Of a stretch of 9,528 nt of DNA, positions 1 to 5,818 are shown one piece after another (position 1 is the first letter of the stretch; the number at the start of each line of letters is the position of its first letter). Location of the stretch: contig DPWC01000071.1 in assembly GCA_003529305.1 (NCBI GenBank), forward strand, positions 1-9,528, read 5' to 3'. The stretch is from Actinomycetota bacterium (GTDB taxonomy: Bacteria; Actinomycetota; Actinomycetes; UBA12327). The notes under the pieces were generated by a model, which worked only from the letters and a program-made list of their open reading frames with translations, was not told the DNA's origin and did not search any database. The position numbers and the translations under genes were made by a program.

Positions 1-522
1 CCCCAGCGCTGTGACCGCCAAACTGACGACGGGCGACTGCACAACATCGCCACCGACGACCCGCACACCCAGCCGATCGGCTTCGTGGCGAAGGCCGCGG
101 GCGAGTTCGAGCACCCATTCGACCTGCAGGTCCGGCGGAACTCCGAGGGCCACGACCAGCACTGTTGGGGTGGCACCCATCGCCACGATGTCGGCCAGAT
201 TCGCGGCCGCAGCACGAACGCCGACATCCTCGCCACTGCTCCACGAGCGTTTGAAGTGCACATCCTCGACCATCGCATCGGTGGAGATCACGATGCGAGC
301 GCCATCGAAATCAACGACCGCACTGTCGTCACCGGGCCCCACGAGTACTGAGCCACCAGCTGACGGCTGGGCAGTTCCCAAGACCCCTGTGAGCAAATCA
401 ATGAGTCCGAATTCGCCTAACTCGGCCACGGTGCCCTCAAGGACAGCGCGGTCCTTGCCTGCTGACCCTCGCACCTGGTGGGTGCTCGCTGACGAGGTCG
501 CACCACGGGTCTTCGGCTGCAT
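1..522 (-). CDS. thiL: Thiamine-monophosphate kinase, N-terminal part (runs off left edge)
   Basis: ThiL phosphorylates thiamine monophosphate to thiamine diphosphate with ATP in the cytoplasm, the last step of cofactor synthesis. The reverse strand is open for 174 codons to the window edge and reads as the AIRS-kinase N-domain. It shows the ELGEFGLIDLL opening (34-44), VGPGDDSAVV (61-70) and ISTDAMVEDVHF (79-90), with acidic residues that bind Mg-ATP in this family. NLADIVAMGA (108-117) and VVGGDVV (155-161) follow. The C-terminal half lies outside the window. The start is uncertain. I used ATG at 522, but a GTG touches it at 525-523. A GTG at 429 sits just before the conserved ELGEFG block behind a GAGGG, and would remove 31 weakly conserved residues. 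The gene diverges from the RAM-domain gene. The family call is secure from the motifs. Confidence 0.93.
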   Translation of the reverse strand, partial: MQPKTRGATSSASTHQVRGSAGKDRAVLEGTVAELGEFGLIDLLTGVLGTAQPSAGGSVLVGPGDDSAVVDFDGARIVISTDAMVEDVHFKRSWSSGEDVGVRAAAANLADIVAMGATPTVLVVALGVPPDLQVEWVLELARGLRHEADRLGVRVVGGDVVQSPVVSLAVTALG

Positions 523-587
523 CACGGGCGGTATCGTGTCATTACCCAAGCGCGAGTGCGATGGGTGACCTGCGAAAGGGTGACTCG
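523..587. promoter_or_regulatory. Divergent promoter region between thiL and the RAM-domain gene
   Basis: These 65 bp must hold the start signals for both directions. On the plus strand TATCGT at 532-537 fits the actinobacterial -10 pattern TANNNT and would give a leader of about 44 nt to the ATG at 588. A GAAAGGG ribosome binding site lies at 574-580, seven bases before that ATG. On the minus strand GATACC (535-530) lies close enough to the thiL start for a leaderless mRNA, but it is a poor -10 match. I see no convincing -35 for either. The hexamers are seen directly; their use is inferred. Confidence 0.3.
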
Positions 588-821
588 ATGGTCAAGTCCT
601 ACATCCTCGTCCAGACCGAGATTGGTCGTGCCGGTGAGGCCGCACGGGCGATCGCCGAGATTCCCGGGGTTGTGGCTGCCGATGATGTCACCGGCCCGTA
701 TGACGTGATCGTCAAAGCCGAGGCGGCCAGTGTTGAGGAGCTCGGCAAAGCGATCTTGGCCAAGGTGCAAGGCGTGCCCGGCATCACGCGCACTTTGACC
801 TGCCCCGTCGTCAATACCTGA
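588..821 (+). CDS. Stand-alone Lrp/AsnC ligand-binding (RAM) domain protein
   Basis: This is a 77-residue protein made only of the effector-binding alpha/beta domain of Lrp/AsnC regulators, with no helix-turn-helix. The domain normally binds amino acids or similar ligands and assembles into dimers or larger rings. Visible hallmarks are the opening beta strand (SYILVQTEIG), the segment IPGVVAADDVTGPYDVIVKAEA (33-54), whose GxYD turn is typical, and the closing strand GITRTLTCPVV. I chose ATG 588 because GAAAGGG lies seven bases upstream and homologues start with the same short lead-in. A longer in-frame start at 561 has no such site. The DUF3515 gene begins 28 bp downstream on the same strand, so the two are probably cotranscribed. 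Small proteins of this type next to thiL and ddl are a recurring actinobacterial arrangement (recalled). The ligand is unknown. Confidence 0.88.
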   Translation: MVKSYILVQTEIGRAGEAARAIAEIPGVVAADDVTGPYDVIVKAEAASVEELGKAILAKVQGVPGITRTLTCPVVNT

Positions 822-849
822 CAGCTGAATCGTCGCGGGTGCCACGGTC

Positions 850-1320
850 ATGCTCACCCGGATCCGCACTGTTGCTGCCGTCAGCCTGGCTGTCGTGAGC
901 GTGGCCTCGTGTGCGAGTTCTTCGGTGCCCCTGCTGGTGCCAACGCCTACATCGCAGGTTGCCTCCGCGTGCGGCTCACTGATGGCGCAGGTTCCACCCC
1001 GGCTCTTTGATCAATCACCGCGCGCGACGACGCCACGCTCGACCCTGACCAAAGCGTGGGGCAACCCGGCACTGACGCTGCGATGTGGAGTGGATCGCCC
1101 TTCCACGCTGCGCGCCACATCCGACCTCGTGGAAATCAGTGGCACGGATTGGTTCGCCGAAGAAGGCGCCAGTGCAACGGTGCTGACCGCTCGGATTCCG
1201 CGCGGCCCGGGGCAGATCATGTGGCTAGAGCTCGTCGTTCCGGCTCGCTACGGTCCGGCTGCGCTGGTCGCCACAGAGCTTGTACCCGCGGTGAACACAG
1301 CGACCACCACAGCGTCCTGA
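850..1320 (+). CDS. DUF3515 family lipoprotein
   Basis: A 156-residue secreted protein of unknown function. The N-terminus has basic residues (R4, R6), a hydrophobic stretch (8-19) and a lipobox-like VASC ending at C21, so it is probably cleaved by signal peptidase II and lipid-anchored outside the membrane. The mature part matches DUF3515 as I know it. ACGSLMAQVPPRL (40-52) is followed by AWGNPALTLRCGV (69-81), then SGTDWF (97-102), and a final strand LELVVPARYGP (126-136). C41 and C79 could form a disulfide. A further cysteine that I recall before the GxDWF motif in many relatives is absent here. No clear ribosome binding site precedes ATG 850, which fits translation following the upstream RAM-domain gene 28 bp away. 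The stop lies 6 bp from the convergent ddl stop. Confidence 0.85.
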   Translation: MLTRIRTVAAVSLAVVSVASCASSSVPLLVPTPTSQVASACGSLMAQVPPRLFDQSPRATTPRSTLTKAWGNPALTLRCGVDRPSTLRATSDLVEISGTDWFAEEGASATVLTARIPRGPGQIMWLELVVPARYGPAALVATELVPAVNTATTTAS

Positions 1321-1326
1321 TCGCCC

Positions 1327-2484
1327 TCAGCGCAAACCGCGATCCCGCTGGAGCGCCAGGGTCAGCAATCGATCGATGAGCTCGGCGTACTCCACACCAG
1401 CGGCCTGCCACATGCGTGGATACATCGATGTAGGGGTAAATCCGGGCATGGTGTTGACCTCATTGATGGTGATGACCCCATGGTCGTCCACAAAGAAGTC
1501 GACGCGAGCCAGCCCTTCACACCCCAGTGCGGTGAAGGCCCGAACTGCCATCTCGCGCACTCGCGCATCGACCTCACCGGGCAAACCCGAGGGCACCACC
1601 AGATCTGCCGCGTCGTCGAGGTATTTGGCATCGAAGTCGTAGAACGCTCGGCCGTCGCGCAGCACGATGCGCGCGGTGGTACTGGCTTGCGGAAAATCGT
1701 CATGTGATCGACCGGCACCCAAAACTCCACACTCGATTTCGGCTCCTGAGACCGATTCCTCCACGATCACCCGTGGATCGTGGCGACGAGCCTCATCGAT
1801 GGCACTGCCTAAGTCGGCCCAGTTAGTCACCCGCGTGATGCCAATGCTCGATCCGGCGCGCACTGGCTTGACGAACACGGGCAATGACAGGGCAAACTCC
1901 ACGCGGGCCAACACTCGGTCCCGACCTCGTTGCCATTCGCCATCGTGCACAACCTCAAATGGTCCGACCGGCAATCCATGGGCCTGCAGCGCTAGTTTCA
2001 TCGCTGCCTTATCCATGGCTACGGCGGAGGTGAGAACACCTGAGCCGACATAAGCCGCACTCACCGATTCCAACCAACCTTGAATGGCACCGTCCTCGCC
2101 CCACGGACCATGAAGGAGCGGAAAGACGACATCCACGACGCCAAGGTCTTTGCCCCCGGCCTCGGCGATGCTGTGCAGGCGTGGCCCATCGTCACCTGGC
2201 GCGAGGGCCACGGGATCTGCCGTCGGGCGAACTTCAGGAAGCACGCCATCGACCGCTGCGAGATCGGTCGGTGTGACCTCGGTCAGCCACCACCGACCCT
2301 GGCGGTCAATCCCGACGGTGACCACATCCCATTGCCGGGCGTCCAATGCGGCCAGCACGCCGCCAGCCGACACGCAGGAGATGGAGTGCTCACTGCTGCG
2401 GCCGCCGTAGAGCACAAGGACGCGAGGACGCCTCTGTGCTGCGCCCTCTACGCCCGAACTCGTCGAGGCTGTCTGCTCGGTCAT
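1327..2484 (-). CDS. ddl: D-alanine--D-alanine ligase
   Basis: Ddl joins two D-alanines with ATP to make the dipeptide end of the peptidoglycan precursor. The 385-residue protein (ATG 2484) is of normal family length and shows the ATP-grasp fold in order. The N-terminal substrate motif is YGGRSSEHSISC, with the conserved Glu at about 32. LLHGPWGEDGAIQGWLE and YVGSGVLTSAVAMDK follow. The ATP lysine is in FVKPVRAGSSIG (about 206). AKYL (about 286-289) has Tyr where D-Ala-D-Lac ligases carry Phe, so normal D-Ala-D-Ala specificity is expected. The metal ligands are in LARVDFF and INEVNTMPGF. A GTG at 2487 touches the ATG and could be the start. No Shine-Dalgarno sequence is visible, but TAGGGT (2498-2493) is placed for a leaderless mRNA. 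The gene diverges from the trans-sulfuration enzyme and converges on the DUF3515 gene. Confidence 0.96.
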   Translation of the reverse strand: MTEQTASTSSGVEGAAQRRPRVLVLYGGRSSEHSISCVSAGGVLAALDARQWDVVTVGIDRQGRWWLTEVTPTDLAAVDGVLPEVRPTADPVALAPGDDGPRLHSIAEAGGKDLGVVDVVFPLLHGPWGEDGAIQGWLESVSAAYVGSGVLTSAVAMDKAAMKLALQAHGLPVGPFEVVHDGEWQRGRDRVLARVEFALSLPVFVKPVRAGSSIGITRVTNWADLGSAIDEARRHDPRVIVEESVSGAEIECGVLGAGRSHDDFPQASTTARIVLRDGRAFYDFDAKYLDDAADLVVPSGLPGEVDARVREMAVRAFTALGCEGLARVDFFVDDHGVITINEVNTMPGFTPTSMYPRMWQAAGVEYAELIDRLLTLALQRDRGLR

Positions 2485-2487
2485 CAC

Positions 2488-2517
2488 CCATGACCCTAGC
2501 GGCGAGATACTGACGCC
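2488..2517. promoter_or_regulatory. 30-bp divergent region with two back-to-back leaderless -10 candidates
   Basis: On the minus strand TAGGGT (2498-2493) matches TANNNT and ends 5 bases before GTG 2487 and 8 before ATG 2484 of ddl. On the plus strand GATACT (2506-2511) matches four of six TATAAT positions and ends 6 bases before ATG 2518. Both spacings put transcription starts at or next to the start codons, which is common in actinobacteria. Neither gene has a Shine-Dalgarno sequence. No good -35 is visible; each would have to lie at the edge of, or inside, the opposite gene. Placement is seen directly; promoter activity is inferred. Confidence 0.45.
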
Positions 2518-3642
2518 ATGACCGATGACAGTGCGCGTGGCCTTGCTCCGTCAACTCGGGCGGTGACCACTGGGCGGCCAGCCGCTGAGCCTGGGGCGCC
2601 GGTGAACCCACCCATCGTGATGTCATCGACCTACCACGCTGGTGGAGCCCCCGAATATGGACGCGAAGGCAACCCCACCTGGTGGGCCTTCGAGGAGGCG
2701 GTCGCTGATCTCGAAGGTGCTGCAGGCGCACTGTGTTTCGCCTCCGGAATCGCCGCGATCGATGCCGTCTTGGATCTGGTGCCCGCTGGCGGAGTGGTCG
2801 TGGCTCCCGCACATCCGTATTCCAATACTCGAGCGCGTCTCCACGAGCTCCACACTGGCGGACGCATCGTGCTGCGCGAGTATGTCGCGGGGCCTGATGC
2901 CGACATCGCTGAGGCGTTGGACGGGGCGCACCTGCTGTGGGTGGAGTCACCGACAAATCCGCTGCTGCAGGTCAGCGATGTTGTAGCACTGGCGCGGCAC
3001 GCCAAAGCCTGCGGCGCTCTCACCGCGGTCGACAGCACCTTCAGTTCGCCGTACTGCGCGCAGCCGTTGACCTGGGGCGCTGACATCGTGGTGCATTCGG
3101 CCACGAAGTACATCGCCGGTCATTCTGACCTGTTGATGGGTGTGTTAGCGGCTCAGGACGCTGACCTACTCGCGGCGTTGAAGTTTCGCCGCGTCATGAA
3201 TGGTTCCGTGAGCAGCCCCTTCGAGGCGTGGCTAGCACTGCGCGGAGTGCGCACCCTGGCCGTCAGGATGGAACGCCATCTGGCCAATGCCGCCGTCATC
3301 GCCGAGCGCCTTCGTGCGCATCCGAAAGTTGACGGCGTGCGCTGGCCCGGGTTTGCCGATCACCCCGGTCACGCTCTGGCCCTAGCCACGACAGGTCCGT
3401 GCGCCATCGTCGGGTTTGAGGCCGGAACTCCCGAGCAGGCTGAGGCCATCTGCCAGTCCACAACACTGTGGACTCATGCCACCAGCATCGGTGGGGTGGA
3501 GTCACTGATTGAGCGTCGCGCTCGCTACGCCTTCGAGCACCCGGACTTGCCGCCCTCGCTGATCCGGCTATCGGTCGGTATTGAAGATGCCGAAGACTTG
3601 TGGCACGACCTTGAAGGCGCTATCGATCGCTGCGTTCCCTAG
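2518..3642 (+). CDS. PLP-dependent trans-sulfuration enzyme (cystathionine gamma-lyase/synthase-like)
   Basis: A 374-residue fold-type I PLP enzyme of the Cys/Met metabolism family, which acts on cystathionine, O-acylhomoserine or related sulfur amino acids. Visible residues are YGREGNPT (47-54; Tyr and Arg reach the neighbour subunit's PLP phosphate), FASGIAA (74-80), PYSNT (100-104; Tyr101 would stack on PLP), ESPTNPLL (143-150), D172 in TAVDSTF, and the Schiff-base lysine K197 in SATKYIAGHSD. SIGGVESL (323-330) carries the Glu-Ser pair seen in gamma-acting enzymes, and LIRLSVG (348-354) has the carboxylate-binding Arg. Two motifs depart from the textbook form: YSNT replaces the usual YGGT, and ERRARY follows GGVESL where many relatives have HPA and a later His. 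This suggests an actinobacterial subfamily and makes lyase versus synthase uncertain. It has its own promoter, back to back with ddl, and stops 16 bp from the convergent gpsA. Confidence 0.9.
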   Translation: MTDDSARGLAPSTRAVTTGRPAAEPGAPVNPPIVMSSTYHAGGAPEYGREGNPTWWAFEEAVADLEGAAGALCFASGIAAIDAVLDLVPAGGVVVAPAHPYSNTRARLHELHTGGRIVLREYVAGPDADIAEALDGAHLLWVESPTNPLLQVSDVVALARHAKACGALTAVDSTFSSPYCAQPLTWGADIVVHSATKYIAGHSDLLMGVLAAQDADLLAALKFRRVMNGSVSSPFEAWLALRGVRTLAVRMERHLANAAVIAERLRAHPKVDGVRWPGFADHPGHALALATTGPCAIVGFEAGTPEQAEAICQSTTLWTHATSIGGVESLIERRARYAFEHPDLPPSLIRLSVGIEDAEDLWHDLEGAIDRCVP

Positions 3643-3658
3643 CTGGGTATTTCCGGCG

Positions 3659-4663
3659 TCAGTGCGAAACTTCCGGCTTGGTATCGCGCGACATCAGTGC
3701 CCGCATCACCCCTTGCGGCTCAGCTCCCTCATGAATCACCGCATGCACCGCTGAGGTCAACGGCATCTCAACATCAAGACCATTGGCAAGTTCCAAGAGT
3801 GGATGCGACGAGGTCACGCCCTCTGCCGTCTGCTTGGTTTCCGCGATTGCCTCGGCGAGTCCCGCGCCGCGACCCAGCAGTTCACCCAGCGAGCGATTGC
3901 GCGACAGCGGCGAGGTGCAGGTGGCCACGAGGTCGCCCATGCCAGCCAACCCACTGAAAGTCAAAGGATTAGCGCCCAGGCCCACACCCAGCTTGACCGT
4001 CTCGGCCAATCCGCGGGTCATCAACGCGGCATAGGCATTGGCGCCCAATTCCATGCCCTCGGCGATGCCCACGGCCAGCGCGATCACATTCTTGACTGCA
4101 CCACCGAGTTCGACACCCGTGACATCGGTATTGGTGTAGGGGCGGAAGTAACCCGTCGCGATGGTGGCCTGCACCAATTCGGCCACTGTTCGATCGGGAA
4201 AAGCCACCACTGCGGCGGCCGGGAGTCGCTGCATGATCTCGCGCGCCAAGTTGGGTCCACTGAGCACGCCGACCGCGGCCGGATCGCAGGGCAAAACATC
4301 GTGCACCACTTCGGTCATGCGCAGCGAGGTGCCTGCCTCAAGGCCCTTGATCAAACTCAGTACTACTGCATCAGCGGGAATCTCCGAGCGCCACTCAAGC
4401 AAACGCTGACGGACCGCTTGTGCAGGAATTGCCAGCACGATGACCTGAGCCCCGCGTACAACCGTGCCAATGTTGGTGGAGGCCCACACCCCTTCGGGAA
4501 GAGTGAAACCAGGGTGAAAGGCCGGGTTGGTTCGAGAGTTCGTGATCGTGCTGGTGATGTATTCATCACGACCCCACAGCACGACATCGTGGCCGTTGTC
4601 CGCGGCGATCTGAGCGAATGCGGTTCCCCAAGATCCGGCACCGAGTACGGCAATTCGACTCAC
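3659..4663 (-). CDS. gpsA: Glycerol-3-phosphate dehydrogenase [NAD(P)+]
   Basis: GpsA reduces dihydroxyacetone phosphate to sn-glycerol-3-phosphate, the backbone for phospholipids, in the cytoplasm. The 334-residue protein has the normal length. The N-terminal Rossmann motif is VLGAGSWGTAFAQIA (6-20). IKGLE (105-109) has a conserved Lys, SGPNLAREI lies at 135-143, and VELGGAVKNVIALAVGIAEG holds the catalytic lysine (K191). GLAGMGDLVATC (238-249) and SRNRSLG (254-260) complete the C-domain. I chose GTG 4663 because it directly precedes the conserved SRIAVLGAG and has GAAGGGACGG upstream. A GTG at 4684 would add seven residues without a ribosome binding site. Relatives often have an acyltransferase (plsC) next to gpsA, but here the divergent cofC follows directly. 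The stop is 16 bp from the trans-sulfuration enzyme's stop, with no hairpin visible between them. Confidence 0.96.
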   Translation of the reverse strand: MSRIAVLGAGSWGTAFAQIAADNGHDVVLWGRDEYITSTITNSRTNPAFHPGFTLPEGVWASTNIGTVVRGAQVIVLAIPAQAVRQRLLEWRSEIPADAVVLSLIKGLEAGTSLRMTEVVHDVLPCDPAAVGVLSGPNLAREIMQRLPAAAVVAFPDRTVAELVQATIATGYFRPYTNTDVTGVELGGAVKNVIALAVGIAEGMELGANAYAALMTRGLAETVKLGVGLGANPLTFSGLAGMGDLVATCTSPLSRNRSLGELLGRGAGLAEAIAETKQTAEGVTSSHPLLELANGLDVEMPLTSAVHAVIHEGAEPQGVMRALMSRDTKPEVSH

Positions 4664-4755
4664 TGTGCACCGTCCCTTCGCCACCGTCGCTGATCTTTGG
4701 CCCCCCGCCCCAGCGGGTTTGCTGACGCTACCGGTTGGGCTGGCAGGATCAGGGC
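4664..4755. promoter_or_regulatory. Divergent gpsA/cofC promoter region
   Basis: For gpsA, TAGCGT on the minus strand (4730-4725) fits TANNNT and would give a leader of about 55 nt carrying the GAAGGGACGG binding site. For cofC, CAGGAT (4744-4749) ends exactly 6 bases before GTG 4756 and so could drive a leaderless mRNA; a TTGCTG at 4719-4724 is a weak -35 with a long 19-bp spacer. A small hairpin, CCCGC-CCCA-GCGGG (4704-4717), lies inside the gpsA leader. Its role, if any, is unclear. Confidence 0.3.
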
Positions 4756-5409
4756 GTGCCCTGGTGCGTGCTGCTGCCGGTCAAGCGCCTCGCCAGCGCA
4801 AAATCCCGCTTGAACCTTGACCTTCCTGGCTTCACCGGGCAGGGACGAGCCGAACTTGCCTTGGCCTTGGCACGGGACACTTGCGCGGCGGCCCTCGCCG
4901 CGCCACGAGCAGCCCATGTTCTGGCGATCACCGATGATGCTGTTGCCACAGCATCCCTGAGCGAGGCCGGCGCCGTCGTCATCGCTGACCTTCCTGAAGC
5001 CGGGATCAACGCCGCACTGCTGCATGGCTTTAACGAGGCGCAACGGCGCTGGCCCGGCATCGGCGTCGCTGCCATGTCGTGCGATCTCGCTGCGGCAACC
5101 CCGGAGGCCATCGATCAAGTTCTTGCCGAAACCGAAGGCCTAGACATTGGCGTCGCGGGATTTGTCGCTGATGCGCAGGGAACCGGCACCACGATGTATT
5201 TGGCTCCCCACAGTGCGCCCTTTGCGCCGTCGTTTGGTCCACACAGTCGAGCACTGCATGCCGCCGGTGGGGCCATCGAATTGGGGCGCGGCGCAGGGCT
5301 CGCCAGTCTGCGCCGCGATATTGACACCGCCGTGGACCTCTGGGACGCGCAGCGACTCGGAGTTGGTCAGTACACCCGCGCCGTGCTGGACGCCCTAGCC
5401 CATCCCTAG
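4756..5409 (+). CDS. cofC: CofC/FbiD-type guanylyltransferase of coenzyme F420 synthesis
   Basis: This enzyme uses GTP to activate phosphoenolpyruvate (actinobacterial FbiD) or 2-phospholactate (archaeal CofC). It makes the unit that is joined to the deazaflavin Fo on the way to F420. The 217-residue protein shows LLPVKRLASAKSRL (6-19) at the N-terminal nucleotide site, ITDD (58-61), SCDLAAATPEAI (108-119), GFVADAQGTGTTMY (135-148), SFGPHSRALH (159-168) and RRDIDTAVDL (186-195). D110, D188 and D190 match the metal-binding aspartates I recall for mycobacterial FbiD. The usual GDLPAL motif is altered to CDLAAA, but the Asp stays. I chose GTG 4756, directly before the conserved PWCVLLPVK block. 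A TTG at 4735 would add seven residues. It diverges from gpsA and ends at the terminator hairpin. No other F420 gene is in the window. Confidence 0.9.
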   Translation: MPWCVLLPVKRLASAKSRLNLDLPGFTGQGRAELALALARDTCAAALAAPRAAHVLAITDDAVATASLSEAGAVVIADLPEAGINAALLHGFNEAQRRWPGIGVAAMSCDLAAATPEAIDQVLAETEGLDIGVAGFVADAQGTGTTMYLAPHSAPFAPSFGPHSRALHAAGGAIELGRGAGLASLRRDIDTAVDLWDAQRLGVGQYTRAVLDALAHP

Positions 5410-5415
5410 ACAGCA

Positions 5416-5451
5416 CAAGGGCCGCATCCTCGAATCAGGATGCGGCCCTTG
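5416..5451. terminator. Perfect 15-bp hairpin between convergent cofC and hup
   Basis: The left arm 5416-5430 (CAAGGGCCGCATCCT) and right arm 5437-5451 (AGGATGCGGCCCTTG) are exact reverse complements with a 6-base loop CGAATC. It starts 6 bp after the cofC stop and ends 18 bp before the hup stop, so it can terminate transcripts from both sides. No long T run follows on either strand, which is usual for GC-rich actinobacterial terminators. Confidence 0.9.
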
Positions 5452-5469
5452 CCACGGTTAAACCATCGA

Positions 5470-5760
5470 CTACTTGATCTTCTTCTCGCCGCTCACGATC
5501 TTCTTCAGGTCCGCACCTGCCTTGAACGCGGGAACCGTGGTGGCCTTGACCTTCACGGTCTCGCCGGTCTGCGGGTTGCGCGCGGTGCGAGCTGCCCGGT
5601 CGCGAGCCTCGAACTTGCCGAATCCGGTGATGTTCACCGCATCCTTCTTCGACAGCGCGCGGGAAATAACGGTGATGAGCGCCTCGAGCGACTCGGCGGC
5701 GGCAGCCTTGGAGGTGCCGGCCTCGTCGGCCAGAGCGTCGATCAATTCAGCCTTGTTCAC
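5470..5760 (-). CDS. hup: HU family nucleoid-associated DNA-binding protein
   Basis: HU dimers bend and compact DNA. The 96-residue protein has the full HU fold: the N-terminal helices (MNKAELIDAL, then TSKAAAAESLEALI), the signature GFGKFEARDRAARTA (46-60), and the arm RNPQTGETVKV (61-71) with P63 at the position that intercalates in DNA. The C-terminal helix VPAFKAGADLKKIV (76-89) and a short Lys-rich end (GEKKIK) follow. The long Lys/Ala-rich tail of mycobacterial HU or Streptomyces HupS is absent. I chose GTG 5760 because GAAGGGG (5774-5768) lies seven bases upstream and homologues start MNKAEL; the open frame continues upstream without support. It lies 58 bp after the methyltransferase gene on the same strand. 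It may be read from the leu operon or from its own promoter. Confidence 0.96.
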   Translation of the reverse strand: MNKAELIDALADEAGTSKAAAAESLEALITVISRALSKKDAVNITGFGKFEARDRAARTARNPQTGETVKVKATTVPAFKAGADLKKIVSGEKKIK

Positions 5761-5818
5761 TGTGGAACCCCTTCGAACGATGTGGTGGCGTGGTGCCTCA
5801 GGCCGACAACTTAGGGGT
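5761..5818 (-). promoter_or_regulatory. hup leader and possible hup promoter
   Basis: TAAGTT at 5813-5808 fits the TANNNT -10 pattern and lies just after the methyltransferase stop codon. It would start a leader of about 40 nt ending in the strong GAAGGGG binding site (5774-5768). No clear -35 is present. A separate promoter would make sense, since HU is made in far larger amounts than biosynthetic enzymes, but this is inference. Confidence 0.3.

Noticed and set aside
11..568. 185-codon plus-strand open frame at the left edge
   Set aside because: Its Ser/Thr/Pro-rich product is a shadow of thiL, which is clearly coded on the opposite strand.
3643..3658. Possible terminator between the trans-sulfuration gene and gpsA
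   Set aside because: Only a direct TTCCGG repeat is nearby; no inverted repeat able to form a stem was found.
3803..4693. 296-codon plus-strand open frame
   Set aside because: It lies antisense to gpsA, has no family resemblance and is rich in His/Arg/Gly/Gln, as expected for a shadow frame in GC-rich DNA.
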